A stretch of DNA of 64,000 nucleotides from an uncultured Dokdonia sp. GTDB lineage: Bacteria; Bacteroidota; Bacteroidia; Flavobacteriales; Flavobacteriaceae. The stretch lies in assembly GCF_947492535.1 (NCBI RefSeq), contig NZ_CANLNH010000015.1, positions 53,970 through 117,969 on the forward strand, written 5' to 3'. The notes under the pieces are model-generated. The model did no database searches and was not told the DNA's origin. It saw nothing but the letters and a program-made list of their open reading frames with translations. Below are positions 36,293 to 46,290 of the stretch, one piece after another (position 1 is the stretch's first letter; every line of letters starts with the position of its first letter). The position numbers were made by a program, and so were the translations under genes.

Positions 36293-36709
36293 TTAGTTCC
36301 GCAACATTTGCTGTGCTATTTTCCCACCTATCCATGCCATGGGAATATACGCAAGTGCAATATCGGTTACCGTAAACCAAGTAGGACCTGTTAACATTAT
36401 ATTGATGGCGATACCTCCTAATAAAAAGAGCACTCCTACAATAAGCGCACTTCTCATTTTAGCTGTTTTACTAATCATTCCAGCAATAAAGGCTCCGATA
36501 AGGGTTCCTAGTGCATGCCCTAAAAAAGGGAATAAAAAATATTTAGGCGCTAGGGTAGGCATTACTTCTGCCATAGCAGCCATATCATCAGGATCTACAT
36601 TGGGTATAGGTATTACCGAATGCCCTAGGGTAATCAATCCCATATTGACAATACTTCCTAGTATCCATCCTACAATAACTGCTAGGATATTTCTAAGCAC
36701 TGAATTCAT
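36293..36709 (-). CDS. Hypothetical four-helix membrane protein
   Basis: A 138-residue very hydrophobic protein with four helices (about 8-27, 55-75, 85-105 and 115-133) and a soluble Asp-rich loop NVDPDDMAAMAEVMPTLAP after the first. Glycine-zipper-like spacing is present (GALIGAFIAGMISK-type). Family unknown. A long antisense frame (36339-36728) overlaps it but shows no domain or start context. Confidence 0.55.
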   Translation of the reverse strand: MNSVLRNILAVIVGWILGSIVNMGLITLGHSVIPIPNVDPDDMAAMAEVMPTLAPKYFLFPFLGHALGTLIGAFIAGMISKTAKMRSALIVGVLFLLGGIAINIMLTGPTWFTVTDIALAYIPMAWIGGKIAQQMLRN

Positions 36710-36754
36710 GATATGTACTTTTGGTTAGTGTTTTAAAGATAAGAAAAGATTTAA

Positions 36755-38389
36755 TTAGTTGGCATTTTTCAATTTCAGCACTTTAATGGCATCTAAGTAC
36801 CGTTTCATTTCACTTCTTACTTTTGGGAACAGGAGTAATAAGCCTATCATATTAGGAAATACGAGTGCAAGAATCATAGCGTCTGAAAATTTTATCACAG
36901 CATCTAGCGTGATAGCAGCTCCTAAAACGGTAAATAGTAAAAAGATAATTTTATAAGTGAGATCCATCCATTTACTTCTTCCAAATAAATATTTCCAGGA
37001 TTGTAATCCATAGTAAGACCATGATAAAATTGTAGAAAACGCAAATAAGGTGACGGCAATCACAAGTACATACGATGATCCTGGAATCGCATTATCAAAC
37101 GCCATGGAAGTTAAATTAACACCACCTAATCTTGATCCGTCTGCCAATAACGCTTGTCCATTAATGACATCTCCATACACAAAAGCACCATCCATATTAA
37201 ACATGACGATAATAATAGCAGTCATGCTACAAACTACTACGGTATCTATAAAAGGTTCTAATAATCCTACGAGACCTTCTGAAGCTGCATATTTTGTATT
37301 TACAGCAGCATGTGCAATAGCCGCTGAACCAGCTCCCGCTTCATTTGAAAATGCTGCACGACGAAAACCTTGAATCATCACACCAATAAATCCGCCAGTA
37401 ATCGTTGCTTTGGGTGTAAATGCTTCCGTGATGATTAAACCAATAGCATCATCAATAAAACTAAAGTTTGAAAAAATAATGAATAAAGCCGAAGCTACAT
37501 ATAGTACAGCCATTACGGGGACTACTTTTTCAGTGATTTTTGCAATTCGTTTAATCCCTCCAATAATGACAATACCAACAACTACAGCAAAAATGAATCC
37601 TATAATACTTCCAGAGGCTGCTCCTTCAATTCCAAATCGTGAAATAATCTGAGCTGCCGCTTGATTGGTTTGAAAGGCGTTTCCGCCTCCAAAGGATGCA
37701 CCAACGCACAATATAGCAAATACAATAGCTAGAAATTTACCAAGCTTAACCAGACCTCTTTCTTTAAGTCCTCTGGATAAATAATACATAGGACCCCCAT
37801 ACACATTACCGTCACTATCAATATCTCTGTACTTTACACCTAAGGTGCATTCTACAAATTTTGATGACATACCGAGCAATCCCGCAATAATCATCCAGAA
37901 GGTAGCGCCTGGACCTCCTATAGAAATAGCAACCGCAACCATCGCAATATTTCCCAATCCAACAGTTCCAGAAACAGCAGTTGCTAACGCTTGAAAATGA
38001 TTCACCTCTCCATGATGACTTTCATCTTTTATGGTATCTACAAGATCTCCTTCTACTTCATACACCTGAGCTGTAGTTTCAATAGTTAATGACTCTAAAT
38101 CATCATACTTTCCTCTCACCACTTGAATAGCGGTTGGAAAATGTTTGATGTTTACAAAACCAAAATAAATCGTGAAGAATAAAGCTCCAAGAAGTAATAA
38201 AATCAAAACGATTGGAATTCCATATCCAAAGATGGTGACAGTAGAAAGTATAAAATCTTCCCACCATGTTGCAAAAGGCATAAAAGCGTCATTAATCTGT
38301 TCGTCTAATCCTCTGGATTGTTGTGCATGATTGATAAAAGGGATGCTGATAAAGACACTAAATAGTATGCGTTGTTTTGAAGTCATCAT
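36755..38389 (-). CDS. Sodium:amino-acid symporter, AGCS family (longer paralogue)
   Basis: A 544-residue symporter with a ~45-residue hydrophobic N-terminus (MMTSKQRILFSVFISIPF) ahead of the core, then HFPTAIQVVRGKYDD, HFQALATAVSGTVGLGNIAMVA, GGPGATFWM, GGPMYYLSRGL and RRAAFSNEAGAGSAAIAHAAV. About eleven helices are predicted by eye. The insertion ESLTIETTAQVYEVEGDLVD (about 100-120), absent in the 459-residue paralogue, may be a loop. The N-terminus could be a signal-like segment. Substrate probably alanine or glycine. Confidence 0.9.
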   Translation of the reverse strand: MMTSKQRILFSVFISIPFINHAQQSRGLDEQINDAFMPFATWWEDFILSTVTIFGYGIPIVLILLLLGALFFTIYFGFVNIKHFPTAIQVVRGKYDDLESLTIETTAQVYEVEGDLVDTIKDESHHGEVNHFQALATAVSGTVGLGNIAMVAVAISIGGPGATFWMIIAGLLGMSSKFVECTLGVKYRDIDSDGNVYGGPMYYLSRGLKERGLVKLGKFLAIVFAILCVGASFGGGNAFQTNQAAAQIISRFGIEGAASGSIIGFIFAVVVGIVIIGGIKRIAKITEKVVPVMAVLYVASALFIIFSNFSFIDDAIGLIITEAFTPKATITGGFIGVMIQGFRRAAFSNEAGAGSAAIAHAAVNTKYAASEGLVGLLEPFIDTVVVCSMTAIIIVMFNMDGAFVYGDVINGQALLADGSRLGGVNLTSMAFDNAIPGSSYVLVIAVTLFAFSTILSWSYYGLQSWKYLFGRSKWMDLTYKIIFLLFTVLGAAITLDAVIKFSDAMILALVFPNMIGLLLLFPKVRSEMKRYLDAIKVLKLKNAN

Positions 38390-38460
38390 TCTAATTTTAT
38401 GATTTTGACTGCAATCTTTAAAATTGAATTTTTTAATGGAGACTTTATCAGAAAGAATCT

Positions 38461-38488
38461 AAAAATGTCAGTAAAAAAACTACTGACA
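38461..38488 (-). terminator. Possible hairpin terminator after the 38509 gene
   Basis: Stem TGTCAGTA/TACTGACA with a short loop, followed on the minus strand by ATTTTTAG. Confidence 0.5.
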
Positions 38489-38508
38489 AAAAGATGTAAA
38501 TAATTGAT

Positions 38509-39627
38509 TTATAAGGATATGTTTTTTGAATGTATTTTTAAACGAACTTTTCGATCTCGTTTTTCTGACATTTCAAAAAGAGTTGTTTTGAGTGGATTTA
38601 AGTGATGATCAACGGTCCAAGAGTCTTTTCCAAAGACACCATCTAGGATAGCAACAAGCAATCTTTTTACTTGGTTATAGTCATTAATATCAAATGTCTT
38701 ATTTGACATAGAGAAGTTCTTGGGTTTAATTTCCAACCAGTCATTTTCGGAGTGTTTACGTTGCGCAAATTTTAAAAATAATTCAAATAGGGCAGGAGTC
38801 AATTTTACTTTTCGCTTTTCAGTGCCTGGAAATCCTTTTAAAAAGATGAGGTGTTCTATCTTTCCAGAAGGCAATTTATTTTTTGAAAATATGATATATA
38901 ACTCATCCGAACTTGGAATAATATTCTCTGCTAGTTCTTTGACCCAGCTTAAGGCAAGTGCAAAGAAAATCATGATCAGTGAAGTTTTAAAAATCGCAGA
39001 CAATAAGGTGAGATTAATTTCGGTGCCATATATCTTATAGATTTGGGCGACTAAAGCAATAAGAATACAAAACAAGGCTAAAAAAGCCAATGCTTTGAGG
39101 CGTCGTTTTAAAAAGGACTCCCACAAAACATATCCTAAAAAAAGTAAGGTAAACAATGCATAGTATACATCCAGTTCATTGATCATCGCAATCACGGTAC
39201 CCGATATCATACGACTTAACGTAGGGAGTATTGAAAACAAAAAGGGAATTCCCACAATATAGATCCAATACTTTGATTTTATGATATGCCCAATAGCCTC
39301 AGGTAAATATCGAAACCATGGTAATGCCAATAAAATAAAGAGACTATTCAATAATGACCAAATACTACGCCAACCCTCAATAATGACTTCAGAGGTGGTA
39401 TTTGTTTTGATAAAATAAATTTCAAAAGCACCTGAAATACTCCAACACAATACAGAAAGCGCCAACCATACTTGCCCAAAGTCATTTTGCATTTTACCTA
39501 TATGCCACCAGATCGCAATTAATTCGATACATGCAAATAAACATACAGAAAACTGCCACCACCCATAAAAGAATAATACAGGATCATTGAGCTGTTGTAG
39601 ATGTATGTATTGTAAGATCATTACCAT
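38509..39627 (-). CDS. Hypothetical membrane protein with C-terminal soluble domain
   Basis: A 372-residue protein. Helices are seen at about 20-40, 50-70, 88-105, 118-140, 152-170, 175-192 and 205-225 (seven). The C-terminal 130 residues (about 240-372) are soluble, rich in K and L (LTPALFELFLKFAQRK, DYNQVKRLLVAILDGVF, NPLKTTLFEMSEK), with helices that resemble a winged-helix-like domain. This could be a 7TM sensor with a cytoplasmic regulator, but no motif proves it. The start has two ATG choices within MVMILQ; the longer is used. Confidence 0.6.
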   Translation of the reverse strand: MVMILQYIHLQQLNDPVLFFYGWWQFSVCLFACIELIAIWWHIGKMQNDFGQVWLALSVLCWSISGAFEIYFIKTNTTSEVIIEGWRSIWSLLNSLFILLALPWFRYLPEAIGHIIKSKYWIYIVGIPFLFSILPTLSRMISGTVIAMINELDVYYALFTLLFLGYVLWESFLKRRLKALAFLALFCILIALVAQIYKIYGTEINLTLLSAIFKTSLIMIFFALALSWVKELAENIIPSSDELYIIFSKNKLPSGKIEHLIFLKGFPGTEKRKVKLTPALFELFLKFAQRKHSENDWLEIKPKNFSMSNKTFDINDYNQVKRLLVAILDGVFGKDSWTVDHHLNPLKTTLFEMSEKRDRKVRLKIHSKNISL

Positions 39628-39731
39628 GAGACTTTAGATGTCTAAGATAATGACTTAGATTTTTAATTAAATTTTAGAGAAGAAATTTTTAAATATCTTT
39701 TATTGATTTTATTCCGAATTAATACGTGTTT

Positions 39732-40436
39732 TTAATACTTGTTTTTATCTGCTATTTGAACTCCAGAGATAGTAATTAAATAATTACAAGCATTATAAAA
39801 ATCACCTTTATTAGGAGACCAAACACTTACCACTCTATAATTTTTAGTATTAGCCCCTTCCATAATCCATTCAGACCCGTCGTAACCAATTGATTTTCGA
39901 CTTAAGCTCATTTCCCAAAAATTGGCTTTTTTGATAAGTGTGATAAATGTATCCCATTCTTTTTTCGTCAATACTTTTATTCTTTGAGTTTCTAATTTTC
40001 CAGGATCATAACCGCCAGCACCACTTAATACTTTCCAGTATAGTATATAAATATCATCTCTTTTTTCAAACCTAAAAGTCATAGGCTTGTGAAAAGTTCT
40101 TAACCAAGTAAAACGATAAACCTCTTTATTGATTTTTTTGTTAAAAAGGAGAGGCTCTTTCATTGTATGAAGGTGTTTAGAATACCAACTCATAACAAAG
40201 TCGTCATAACTACCCTCTTTAATTTTAAACTTAGTTTTAATTCCATCTTCTGTTTCAATCCAGTCTACTATAACTTCAGGAAACATTTCTTTAGGAAAGT
40301 AGTGTTGTTTTGTGTTTACAGGCACATTTAAACTATCTACTTCAATAGAAGTATCTATAAAACTATCAATGGATTGAGAAAAACCATATTGGATTACAAA
40401 GAATAGTATAGAAAAAAAATGTAGTTGCTTTTTCAT
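39732..40436 (-). CDS. Secreted protein of unknown function
   Basis: A 234-residue protein with signal peptide (MKKQLHFFSILFFVIQYGFSQ, about 1-21). The remainder is a soluble domain with many aromatics (ITFRTFTWLR-like, RFTWLRTFHKPMTFRFEK; WKVLSGAGGYDPGKL) and a possible WEMSLSRKSIGYDGSEW core. Family unknown. The 3' gap before the TIGR02757 gene holds a short tandem CTAACAGCTA motif. Confidence 0.65.
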   Translation of the reverse strand: MKKQLHFFSILFFVIQYGFSQSIDSFIDTSIEVDSLNVPVNTKQHYFPKEMFPEVIVDWIETEDGIKTKFKIKEGSYDDFVMSWYSKHLHTMKEPLLFNKKINKEVYRFTWLRTFHKPMTFRFEKRDDIYILYWKVLSGAGGYDPGKLETQRIKVLTKKEWDTFITLIKKANFWEMSLSRKSIGYDGSEWIMEGANTKNYRVVSVWSPNKGDFYNACNYLITISGVQIADKNKY

Positions 40437-40560
40437 TTAATTATTAAAGTTAATTCCAATCTTCTTAACCAATAATCGTACCTAAAGAATTTATTTTGTG
40501 TAATCAGAATGAAAAATGATCTAATAACTAGCCGACTAACAGCTAACGACTAACAGCTAT

Positions 40561-41325
40561 TTAAAATCCCTCAAAAGCACCTAATCCAAACAGAGCAAAG
40601 TCATATTTTACAGGATCATTTGGATCTAATTTTCGTAGAGAGGCATCAAGTTCAGCAAGGGATTTTGCATCGTTTTGCTTTCGCGAAAGCAATTTTAACT
40701 TCCGTCCCACATTCCCAGTATGTACGTCTAATGGACAAGACAGTAATGAAGGAGAAATGTTTTTCCAAATCCCAAAATCGACACCTGCCTTAGCATCACG
40801 AACCATCCATCGTAAAAACATATTAATACGTTTTGCCGCCGAATTCCGTAGTGGATCACTTACATGTTTTTGTGTACGTTGTTGATGCGATACTTCAAAA
40901 AACACTTGCTTAAAATGTGAAATGGCAGGTTGCAGTCCTTCCTTTGAAATTCCTGAAGCAAAAAGGGCTTCGAGTCCGTTGTGATGATGATAGATATTTT
41001 GAAGTGCTCTGATAAAGGTTTCTAGATCAGTAGCATTAAAGGTGCGATGGACAAAACCTTCAAAACGGTCTGCTTGGTCAGGATGATAGTTAAGAATAAA
41101 CTCATGAGGTTCGTTGCCCATGATCTCCATCAGTTTTGTGGCATTGGTGATAATACTTTTACGATTTCCCCACGCGATGGTCGCTGTTAAAAAAGCGGTA
41201 ATTTCTATATCCTCTTTTTTTTCAAATCGATGCGGAATCTGAATCGGATCATGCGGTATGAAATCTGGACGTTCATATTGTATCGCTTTTTCGTCTAGAA
41301 AAATCTTCAGTTCTTTTTTATTCAT
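40561..41325 (-). CDS. TIGR02757/DUF2400 family protein
   Basis: A 254-residue protein from ATG 41325. The length and motifs (FETAFLTATIAWGNRKSI-like ITAFLTATIAWGNRKS, HRTFNATDLETFIRALQNIY, KRINMFLRWMVR and DPVKYDFALFGLG) match DUF2400, a family with a fold related to HhH DNA glycosylases but no proven activity. It overlaps the upstream LIC_10190 gene by 8 bases, so it is cotranscribed with lolD and LIC_10190. The palindrome 40677-40690 is read as LLSRKQ. Confidence 0.8.
   Translation of the reverse strand: MNKKELKIFLDEKAIQYERPDFIPHDPIQIPHRFEKKEDIEITAFLTATIAWGNRKSIITNATKLMEIMGNEPHEFILNYHPDQADRFEGFVHRTFNATDLETFIRALQNIYHHHNGLEALFASGISKEGLQPAISHFKQVFFEVSHQQRTQKHVSDPLRNSAAKRINMFLRWMVRDAKAGVDFGIWKNISPSLLSCPLDVHTGNVGRKLKLLSRKQNDAKSLAELDASLRKLDPNDPVKYDFALFGLGAFEGF
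40677..40690. repeat. Iterated palindrome copy in the TIGR02757 gene
   Basis: GCTTTCGCGAAAGC, with flanking TT/AA extending the symmetry to 18 bp, read as LSRK. Confidence 0.85.
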
Positions 41326-43021
41326 TTTTGTCAAAAGTATATGAATAGAAACCATCTTTTAGATCATCTGTACGCATTTGCGGCACCGATCTAAAATAAG
41401 CCTTAAAATCGTTGAGTTGTTGTAACTGAATACAGGGAAGTTCACAATCGCCTGTTGCCCAAAAGAAATCAATATTGGTTGGGGTATGTATACGCATATT
41501 TCCTTCTTGATGTGTTGTATAAATAGCCTTTGGGTATTTCGTTTGGGGATGAGGTTGTATAAAGTATTCAGGAGAAAATACACTTAGGCTTAATTGAAAT
41601 TCACGTTCAGTAAGATTTGTAAGGTTTATAGGAATAAATAGTGGGATAGCAATGAGTATTGTAGTTAGTGTTAAACCTATTTTAATGATACGTTCTTTTT
41701 TTATACAAATGGCTATGACAGTAAGTGATAAAAGCATAAAGAATCCTAAAAAGAAACGGTATTGAGGCGATGTAAGCCATAAAAATAAAAGCTGAAGAAC
41801 ACTAACGGTATATAGTATATAAAGCGGTTTTTTAAAATTAATTTTTCTTATAAAAAATGGAAAAATCAATAAAACACCACACATAGCCATATTAAATAAT
41901 CCATGAAGTTTTGGGAGTTTGAGCCAATGAATAATACGTTGTATAAGTGTCGTACCTTCATACTCTTCAGGTGTTAAAAAGAATGCGTATTGCTTGGTAG
42001 TTTCAACAAGGTATTCTTGAAGGGCTATGGGTAACCTCCAATCTGCATCTGTAAGTCTAAAACTGGCAATAGGGTATAAGGGATAGCCAGAAATAATACT
42101 ATTTTTCACAACAAAAAGTATAAAAGCAATTCCTGATAATAAGGTTAGTTTTGAGATATCTTGTTTTAGCGAGGTTTTATTTTTCACATATAAAATAACA
42201 GGAAATATGAGTAAAAATACAGCGGTCACTTTTATAAATATGGCAAAGACTCCCAAAGTAAATAAGCTACTATAGCTCGCTCCTTTATGAAATGTATATT
42301 GAGATAAAAACTCCCCAAAAATAATCAACGAAAGCAAGTATATAGGTAAATCTGGCGATGGTGAGCTTATAAACTGAAATAGGAATACATTAAAAATAGG
42401 AAACAGTCCTATGAGTAAGAAATATTTTTCTTTTTGTTTAAAATACTGACTGAGTTTATCTAATGCATATAAATTTCCTAAGACAAGGTAGAATCCATTA
42501 ATATCATTAAAATACGAAGTTATGATATCTATATTCAATGCGCTTTGTAGAACATGCCATCCAGAGTTTTGGGCTAAGAAGAAATGAAAATTAGCTAGAC
42601 CTTTTACAAAGCCATAGCTATCAAGCCATTTAATGGTTTGAATATAATACGATTCGTTATCTATAATGTATGGAGCACTTGCGCATTGAGCTGCTGCAAA
42701 AATAGTAATGACTCCTAAGAGTATTTTAAGATAGGAGGAGAGTGCTTTTATTTTCGCTTTAAGCGAACCCAAAAAAATGATATATACTTTTTGTTTCCAG
42801 ATACCTAATCCTATGGTGAGAAGGATAAGGAACCCTTCAAAATACATGCTTAAATTATTAAAGATAGCCCAACTACTGGCGATAAGTGAAATAGCAAATC
42901 CGCCTAAGAAAAATGGAAGTACAGGGTGTGATTTTCCAAACTTAAAAATATCTTGGAAGGATACGCCTACAACACTTGTGATCAGAAATAGATAGCACCA
43001 GTATGTAAGTACAGCAATCAT
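41318..43021 (-). CDS. LIC_10190-like polytopic membrane protein
   Basis: A 567-residue protein with about 12 membrane helices in the first 470 residues, including FFLGGFAISLIASSWAIFNN and FPIFNVFLFQFISSPSPDLPIYL (the segment SSPSPDLP is typical). A soluble C-terminal tail of about 90 residues contains IDFFWATGDCELPCIQLQQL. It resembles the LIC_10190 family and GT-C glycosyltransferases; a sugar- or lipid-transfer role is only a guess. The start is 1 base after the stop of lolD, implying coupling. Confidence 0.75.
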   Translation of the reverse strand: MIAVLTYWCYLFLITSVVGVSFQDIFKFGKSHPVLPFFLGGFAISLIASSWAIFNNLSMYFEGFLILLTIGLGIWKQKVYIIFLGSLKAKIKALSSYLKILLGVITIFAAAQCASAPYIIDNESYYIQTIKWLDSYGFVKGLANFHFFLAQNSGWHVLQSALNIDIITSYFNDINGFYLVLGNLYALDKLSQYFKQKEKYFLLIGLFPIFNVFLFQFISSPSPDLPIYLLSLIIFGEFLSQYTFHKGASYSSLFTLGVFAIFIKVTAVFLLIFPVILYVKNKTSLKQDISKLTLLSGIAFILFVVKNSIISGYPLYPIASFRLTDADWRLPIALQEYLVETTKQYAFFLTPEEYEGTTLIQRIIHWLKLPKLHGLFNMAMCGVLLIFPFFIRKINFKKPLYILYTVSVLQLLFLWLTSPQYRFFLGFFMLLSLTVIAICIKKERIIKIGLTLTTILIAIPLFIPINLTNLTEREFQLSLSVFSPEYFIQPHPQTKYPKAIYTTHQEGNMRIHTPTNIDFFWATGDCELPCIQLQQLNDFKAYFRSVPQMRTDDLKDGFYSYTFDKNE

Positions 43022-43022
43022 A

Positions 43023-43688
43023 TTATTCGGTTACAAAAGAACCGTCTACCATGGTTAGTTTACGATCTGCCATATTAGCGAGTTCTTCATTATGAGTCAC
43101 AATGACTAGGGTTTGCCCAAATTCATCTCGTAATCTGAAAAATAATTTATGGAGATTTTCTGCGCTTTCAGTATCAAGATTTCCAGAAGGCTCATCGGCA
43201 AGAATAAGGGATGGTTTATTCATCAATGCTCTTGCAACGGCAACACGTTGTTGCTCACCTCCTGATAGTTCGTTAGGTTTATGATTGTATCGATGGGATA
43301 ATCCTAGGAAATCTAAAAGTTCTTTGGCTCTTTTTTCTGCTTCGACTTTAGACGTTTTTGCGATATAAGCAGGAATACATACATTTTCTAAGGCTGTAAA
43401 CTCAGGTAATAATTGATGAAATTGAAAGATAAAGCCAATATGCTTATTTCTAAACTGACTGAGTTCTTTTGGCGAAAGCCTATATAATGATTGATTATTA
43501 ATTCCTAAAAAAGCGCCTTCAGAAGTATCTGGCGTATCTAACGTTCCTAAGATTTGAAGTAAAGTGGTTTTACCAGCACCACTGGGTCCTACAATAGAAA
43601 CGACTTCTCCTTTTTTTATATCTAATGATACATCTTTAAGTACTTGAAGATCACCGTATGATTTTGAAATATGTTTTGCTGTTACCAT
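43023..43688 (-). CDS. lolD: ABC transporter ATPase, LolD/MacB-like
   Basis: A 221-residue ATPase with Walker [12 protein letters not shown] (near residue 35), Q-loop [12 protein letters not shown], signature [15 protein letters not shown], Walker [13 protein letters not shown] and a final H-loop VTHNEELA. Sequence details ([38 protein letters not shown]) put it in the LolD/FtsE-like group, which moves lipoproteins or peptides across the inner membrane. No permease partner lies next to it, so the matching LolC/E is elsewhere. Confidence 0.88.
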   Translation of the reverse strand: MVTAKHISKSYGDLQVLKDVSLDIKKGEVVSIVGPSGAGKTTLLQILGTLDTPDTSEGAFLGINNQSLYRLSPKELSQFRNKHIGFIFQFHQLLPEFTALENVCIPAYIAKTSKVEAEKRAKELLDFLGLSHRYNHKPNELSGGEQQRVAVARALMNKPSLILADEPSGNLDTESAENLHKLFFRLRDEFGQTLVIVTHNEELANMADRKLTMVDGSFVTE

Positions 43689-43745
43689 TCCATCTATTTA
43701 CGAAGTGAAAATACTACAATATATCTCAGTAAGCAACGCTAAAGG

Positions 43746-46184
43746 TTATGAAGTCTTCTTAAAGATCGTTTTGATATTGTTGTAGTCTATAAAATAGGTT
43801 ACTCGTAAAGAAACGGTATGTTGTACGGGTTGGTCAAAAAGATTGCCAAGACTTTCTGTATAGCTTAATTGCGATTGGTCATCGCTATTAAAGATTTGGT
43901 TTCTGTAAAGCAAGGTGGCTTCACTTCCTGGAGCAAATCGCCATCTGAAACTTAAATCCATGTTCCAAATATTGAAATTGGTATTTGGATCTCTTCGTAC
44001 AGTCGTATCGTAGTCGTCTATTTCTGTTCTTGAGCCATCTTCGTTAAGAATGTAATATACATTGCTACTATGGTCTGCAACACTCCAGAAATTACGTAAA
44101 CGTAAATCAATAGCTTTGAATGGGTCAAAATTATAACTCGCCGTAATGGTATTTTCAAAAGAGGTAACATCTCTAAGTCCTAAAAATACTTCGGTATCTG
44201 TATTATCTACCCAGCCAAAATTCTTTTTACGTGTACTATAATCTGAAGAAAGAATTAAAAGGAATTTATCTGAGAAACGATACCTTGGAGAAAAGTTAAC
44301 GCTATAATTTACTTGATCTTGATTGCCAAACCATACCCGTGTATTTGCGCGTAAATCAAAAGCAAATTTCTTTCTGAAGTCGGTTGAGATAAAACCACCG
44401 CTTCCCCAATTGGGTTCAAATACAACAAACCTTCCTTCTACTCTTGGTTCAAAATAATCGTTATTTCGAGAGTTGTAATCTGTATTTGCACCAAAAGCAA
44501 ATCGTTTTTGAGTAAAGAAAAATGAATTTAGGCGAATACTATTTCTGGTTTGCACACTAGGTCTATATAGGCGTCTATGTCTTGCTGTTAAGTCTATACG
44601 ATATCCATTAAATTTGCCTTTAGGTTGTATGAGTTCATAAGAGCCACCAAGTGTGAAGTTATTAAAGTTGTTTCTGAAATTAAGACCTAGGTCGTTAATG
44701 TCAAGTGTGGTATTTGCAAAGTCATGACCAAAACGATAACGCCACTGTCCTTTAATTTTTCTGAAATCAAATTCTGATTGAAAACCACTATTAAGACCTT
44801 CAAGTGTGCGTACATTACTAAAAATACCACGCCCAGAGACTCTATAATTATTTCCTTTATCTGCTATATCAAATACAGCACCTGTTACATTTGCATCTCT
44901 AAAACGACTCCCACTTCTGATGACACTTGTGTTTATAAGTGATACCGATGAGTTTTGATTAAATTGCTGATCTAATACAAATACATTATAATTTGTAAGT
45001 GGTTCTATACGCTCTTCTCTTGATATTCCAGTGATGGTATCGCGTATAGTAGCAAAAGTGTTTTCACCAATAGAATTTAGAAAACCAACACCTAATCCTT
45101 TTCTAGTGCGTCCAGATATTTTTACAGAATTAATAAGTTTCACATTACTAGGTTGATCTATAACTTCTTCATTTTCGGCAAGATCTCCAACGCTTCCTGT
45201 GGGACTTCCTCCTATACGTCTTGAGAAGAAAATGCGTCCCTTCTGAAAAAGGTCAATTCCTTCGGTAAAGAAAGGTCTGTTTTCACTAAAAGTTTGTTCA
45301 AAAGGTCCTAGATTTAATCGTACAGCATCAAAGGCAACTTGTCCAAAATCAGGTATTAATTGCGCATCTAATGTAAAGCTATCACTAAGGCCATATTTAA
45401 TATCTAATCCACCTGCAAAATCAGTTTCATTCGTACCATCAAATGTTACGGTTTGCGCTTGCGCGAAAGGGAAAAAAGTAAGGCGCACAGGGGGATCAAT
45501 GTTTTCTACTCCTTTTACAATCCCATTGTATTGCGTATCTCGACCTACACCACGCTCTATACGATTCCAAGTATGTGTTTCATTTCTACGTAAAAGTCGA
45601 CGATAAAAGTTTACACTCCAGTCTTGAACATCAACTTCAGGAAATCGTAATGCATTATATGGAATACGATATTCTGCATACCAACCTTTATCATCTCTTG
45701 AAACCCTACATTGAAAAACAACATTAAAACCAAAATCACGATCATTTTGAGTAACACGTTGGTCTCCTATTGTACCTGCGCTTGTTACGTAAAAACGTGT
45801 CTCATTAATACCATCATTATAGGTGTTAAGTGCAACTACAAAATTATCTGCTTGTGCAAAAACTTCATCTCTTTGAGAAAACTGACTAGGGATTGAATCT
45901 GGGGCCGAATCATACATATATGCAGCAATGTACACTGCTTTATCATCGTATGCCATTTTAACTTCAGTACGGAAATCATTTTCAATGTCTCCTTCGTTTC
46001 CAGGTTCAAACATGTTAAAGTCCCCATAAACAGGGAGTTCGCTCCATATGGCGTCATCTAATAGTCCATCTATTTTTGGAGGCGTATTTATTCTAGTAGC
46101 AGTAAGCTCTTTCTTTTGAGCTAATGCATTGTATTGTATTAAAATTGTAAAAACAAATAAAAAAATGGATACCCCCTTGAACAT
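43746..46184 (-). CDS. DUF5916 outer-membrane protein with CBM9-like N-terminus
   Basis: An 812-residue protein with signal peptide (MFKGVSIFLFVFTILIQYNALAQ). Residues about 30-200 form a CBM9/DOMON-like carbohydrate-binding fold (PKIDGLLDDAIWSELPVYGDF, YDDKAVYIAAYMYD, WYAEYRIPYNALRFPE). The rest is a DUF5916 beta-barrel-type region rich in strand repeats, with FSENRPFFTEGIDLFQKGRIFF. Unknown cargo. The TAGATTTG box (46207-46214 on the minus strand) lies 22 bases upstream of the ATG. The next gene downstream, lolD, starts after a 57-base gap, so cotranscription is possible. Confidence 0.85.
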   Translation of the reverse strand: MFKGVSIFLFVFTILIQYNALAQKKELTATRINTPPKIDGLLDDAIWSELPVYGDFNMFEPGNEGDIENDFRTEVKMAYDDKAVYIAAYMYDSAPDSIPSQFSQRDEVFAQADNFVVALNTYNDGINETRFYVTSAGTIGDQRVTQNDRDFGFNVVFQCRVSRDDKGWYAEYRIPYNALRFPEVDVQDWSVNFYRRLLRRNETHTWNRIERGVGRDTQYNGIVKGVENIDPPVRLTFFPFAQAQTVTFDGTNETDFAGGLDIKYGLSDSFTLDAQLIPDFGQVAFDAVRLNLGPFEQTFSENRPFFTEGIDLFQKGRIFFSRRIGGSPTGSVGDLAENEEVIDQPSNVKLINSVKISGRTRKGLGVGFLNSIGENTFATIRDTITGISREERIEPLTNYNVFVLDQQFNQNSSVSLINTSVIRSGSRFRDANVTGAVFDIADKGNNYRVSGRGIFSNVRTLEGLNSGFQSEFDFRKIKGQWRYRFGHDFANTTLDINDLGLNFRNNFNNFTLGGSYELIQPKGKFNGYRIDLTARHRRLYRPSVQTRNSIRLNSFFFTQKRFAFGANTDYNSRNNDYFEPRVEGRFVVFEPNWGSGGFISTDFRKKFAFDLRANTRVWFGNQDQVNYSVNFSPRYRFSDKFLLILSSDYSTRKKNFGWVDNTDTEVFLGLRDVTSFENTITASYNFDPFKAIDLRLRNFWSVADHSSNVYYILNEDGSRTEIDDYDTTVRRDPNTNFNIWNMDLSFRWRFAPGSEATLLYRNQIFNSDDQSQLSYTESLGNLFDQPVQHTVSLRVTYFIDYNNIKTIFKKTS

Positions 46185-46206
46185 ACAAGTACTTTTGTTG
46201 AAGTTG

Positions 46207-46214
46207 CAAATCTA
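46207..46214 (-). promoter_or_regulatory. Possible -7 element of the DUF5916 gene
   Basis: On the minus strand, TAGATTTG fits TAnnTTTG, 22 bases before the ATG; no -33 TTG is seen at the standard distance. Confidence 0.35.
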
Positions 46215-46282
46215 AAGGTGTCTTCAGGTTCATACTACTAATTAAAAGTTAAAAAGAAGGAGCGCTTAGTTAACAAAAAAAG

Positions 46283-46290
46283 TATATTTG
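46283..46290 (+). promoter_or_regulatory. Possible -7 element of folE
   Basis: TATATTTG fits TAnnTTTG. If used, it gives a leader of about 140 bases that is very AT-rich. Confidence 0.4.

Noticed and set aside
36339..36728. Plus-strand frame of 129 residues
   Set aside because: It is the antisense shadow of the four-helix membrane protein gene; no domain and no start context.
37050..37373. Plus-strand frame of 107 residues in the AGCS gene
   Set aside because: Antisense to conserved transporter codons; the composition follows the real gene.
45455..45470. GCGCTTGCGCGAAAGG as another palindrome copy
   Set aside because: Symmetry is lost at several positions; likely plain coding sequence of the DUF5916 gene.
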